Assembly: GCA_028284905.1 (NCBI GenBank)
Contig: JANQQU010000093.1
Span: 1-64,000 of the forward strand
Length of the DNA stretch: 64,000 bases
Direction: 5' to 3'
DNA from: Calditrichia bacterium
Lineage (GTDB): Bacteria > Calditrichota > Calditrichia > RBG-13-44-9 > J075
Numbering within the stretch: the first letter of the stretch is position 1; the number at the start of each line of letters is the position of its first letter. The translations under genes were made by a program, and so were the position numbers. Shown here piece by piece: positions 63,772 through 64,000 of this stretch. The notes beneath the pieces are model-generated. The model ran no database searches. It worked only from the letters and a program-made list of their open reading frames with translations, and was not told where the DNA came from.

Positions 63772-64000
63772 CTATTCCAGCCAAATTCCCCGGTGCGCAT
63801 CGGTCTCCAGGCGTTCGGCAAGCTCTTCTGCATCAAGGTCCGCCCGTTTGGTAAGGAATGATATCAACATTGGAAGATTTACGCCGGAGAGCACTTTTAT
63901 ATCGGGAAATTCCCGGGTAAGCATTTTGGCCGCGGTCCAGCAACTGCCTCCCCGGAGGTCAACCATTATCAATGAACGGTTGAGGCTGTTATCGCGAATA
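63772..64000 (-). CDS. PTS mannose-family EIIA component, partial (5' end outside window)
   Basis: The frame is open to the window edge; 75 codons are present. SLIMVDLRGGSCWTAAKML and SGVNLPMLISFLTKRADL are the late motifs of the EIIA-Man fold (usual DLFGGSP..N and GVNLPML). The phosphorylated histidine lies in the missing N-terminal part. In this kind of bacterium it usually belongs to a regulatory phosphotransfer chain rather than to sugar uptake. The gene ends 128 bp before rlmB on the same strand. Confidence 0.85.
   Translation of the reverse strand, partial: IRDNSLNRSLIMVDLRGGSCWTAAKMLTREFPDIKVLSGVNLPMLISFLTKRADLDAEELAERLETDAHRGIWLE

Overview
The window (about 47% G+C by eye) comes from a bacterial chromosome, most likely a member of the FCB group close to Calditrichota, KSB1 or Ignavibacteriota. 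The reasons are a long surface protein ending in a YPNPFNP-type C-terminal sorting domain, many small outer-membrane barrels and lipoproteins without enzymatic domains, several 800-residue MacB/FtsX-type permeases, a fumarylacetoacetase, and core promoters close to TTGACA/TATAAT rather than the Bacteroidota type. I saw no tRNA, rRNA, CRISPR array, prophage or transposase.

Layout. 0.2-5.4 kb: fumarylacetoacetase with an unknown partner gene, thiI, and an HD-Pnk type RNA/DNA end-healing enzyme. 5.4-8 kb: a coiled-coil lipoprotein behind a possible sigma-54 promoter, a GRDP-like protein and a CBM9-like lipoprotein. 8.1-13.9 kb (minus): an envelope operon with an FHA protein, a giant IgGFc-binding-like surface protein, an outer-membrane protein and a lipoprotein. 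14.4-24.6 kb (plus): exported proteins and barrels interleaved with a histidine kinase, a META-domain lipoprotein and a sigma-54-activating response regulator. 24.6-30.3 kb (minus): an adaptor, two ABC ATPases (one with degenerate motifs) and a MacB-type permease. 30.7-37.6 kb (plus): MarR regulator, RND adaptor, RND pump, TolC, then moaD-moaE, ending in a perfect 27-bp hairpin. 37.7-39.3 kb (minus): an orphan ParA and, upstream of it, a probable new small RNA with a consensus promoter, flanking operator-like repeats and two terminators. 39.3-49 kb: two more MacB-type permeases, an aldo/keto reductase, a DUF3179 protein with an in-frame UGA at its cysteine, a HAD phosphatase, and a DUF4332-DUF937-LysM cluster behind a perfect sigma-54 promoter. 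49.3-64 kb: DEAD-box helicase, CsaA, a YtcJ-like amidohydrolase, a zinc-ribbon protein, a lytic transglycosylase with an 11-residue tryptophan repeat, a five-gene operon around an M1 peptidase, a NERD/LytR_C pair, RlmB, and the end of a mannose-family EIIA.

How it fits together. Most of the window serves the cell envelope: sensing (HK/META/RR), export and efflux (MacB-type ABC and RND systems), surface display and peptidoglycan turnover. The response regulator is a sigma-54 activator, and three good sigma-54-like promoters occur in the window, each with a TGT..ACA dyad about 100-120 bp upstream. A link between them is an inference.

The observations most worth a second look are the small RNA at 38985-39150, the probable selenocysteine in the DUF3179 protein, the sigma-54/dyad set, and the tryptophan-striped coiled coil of the transglycosylase.
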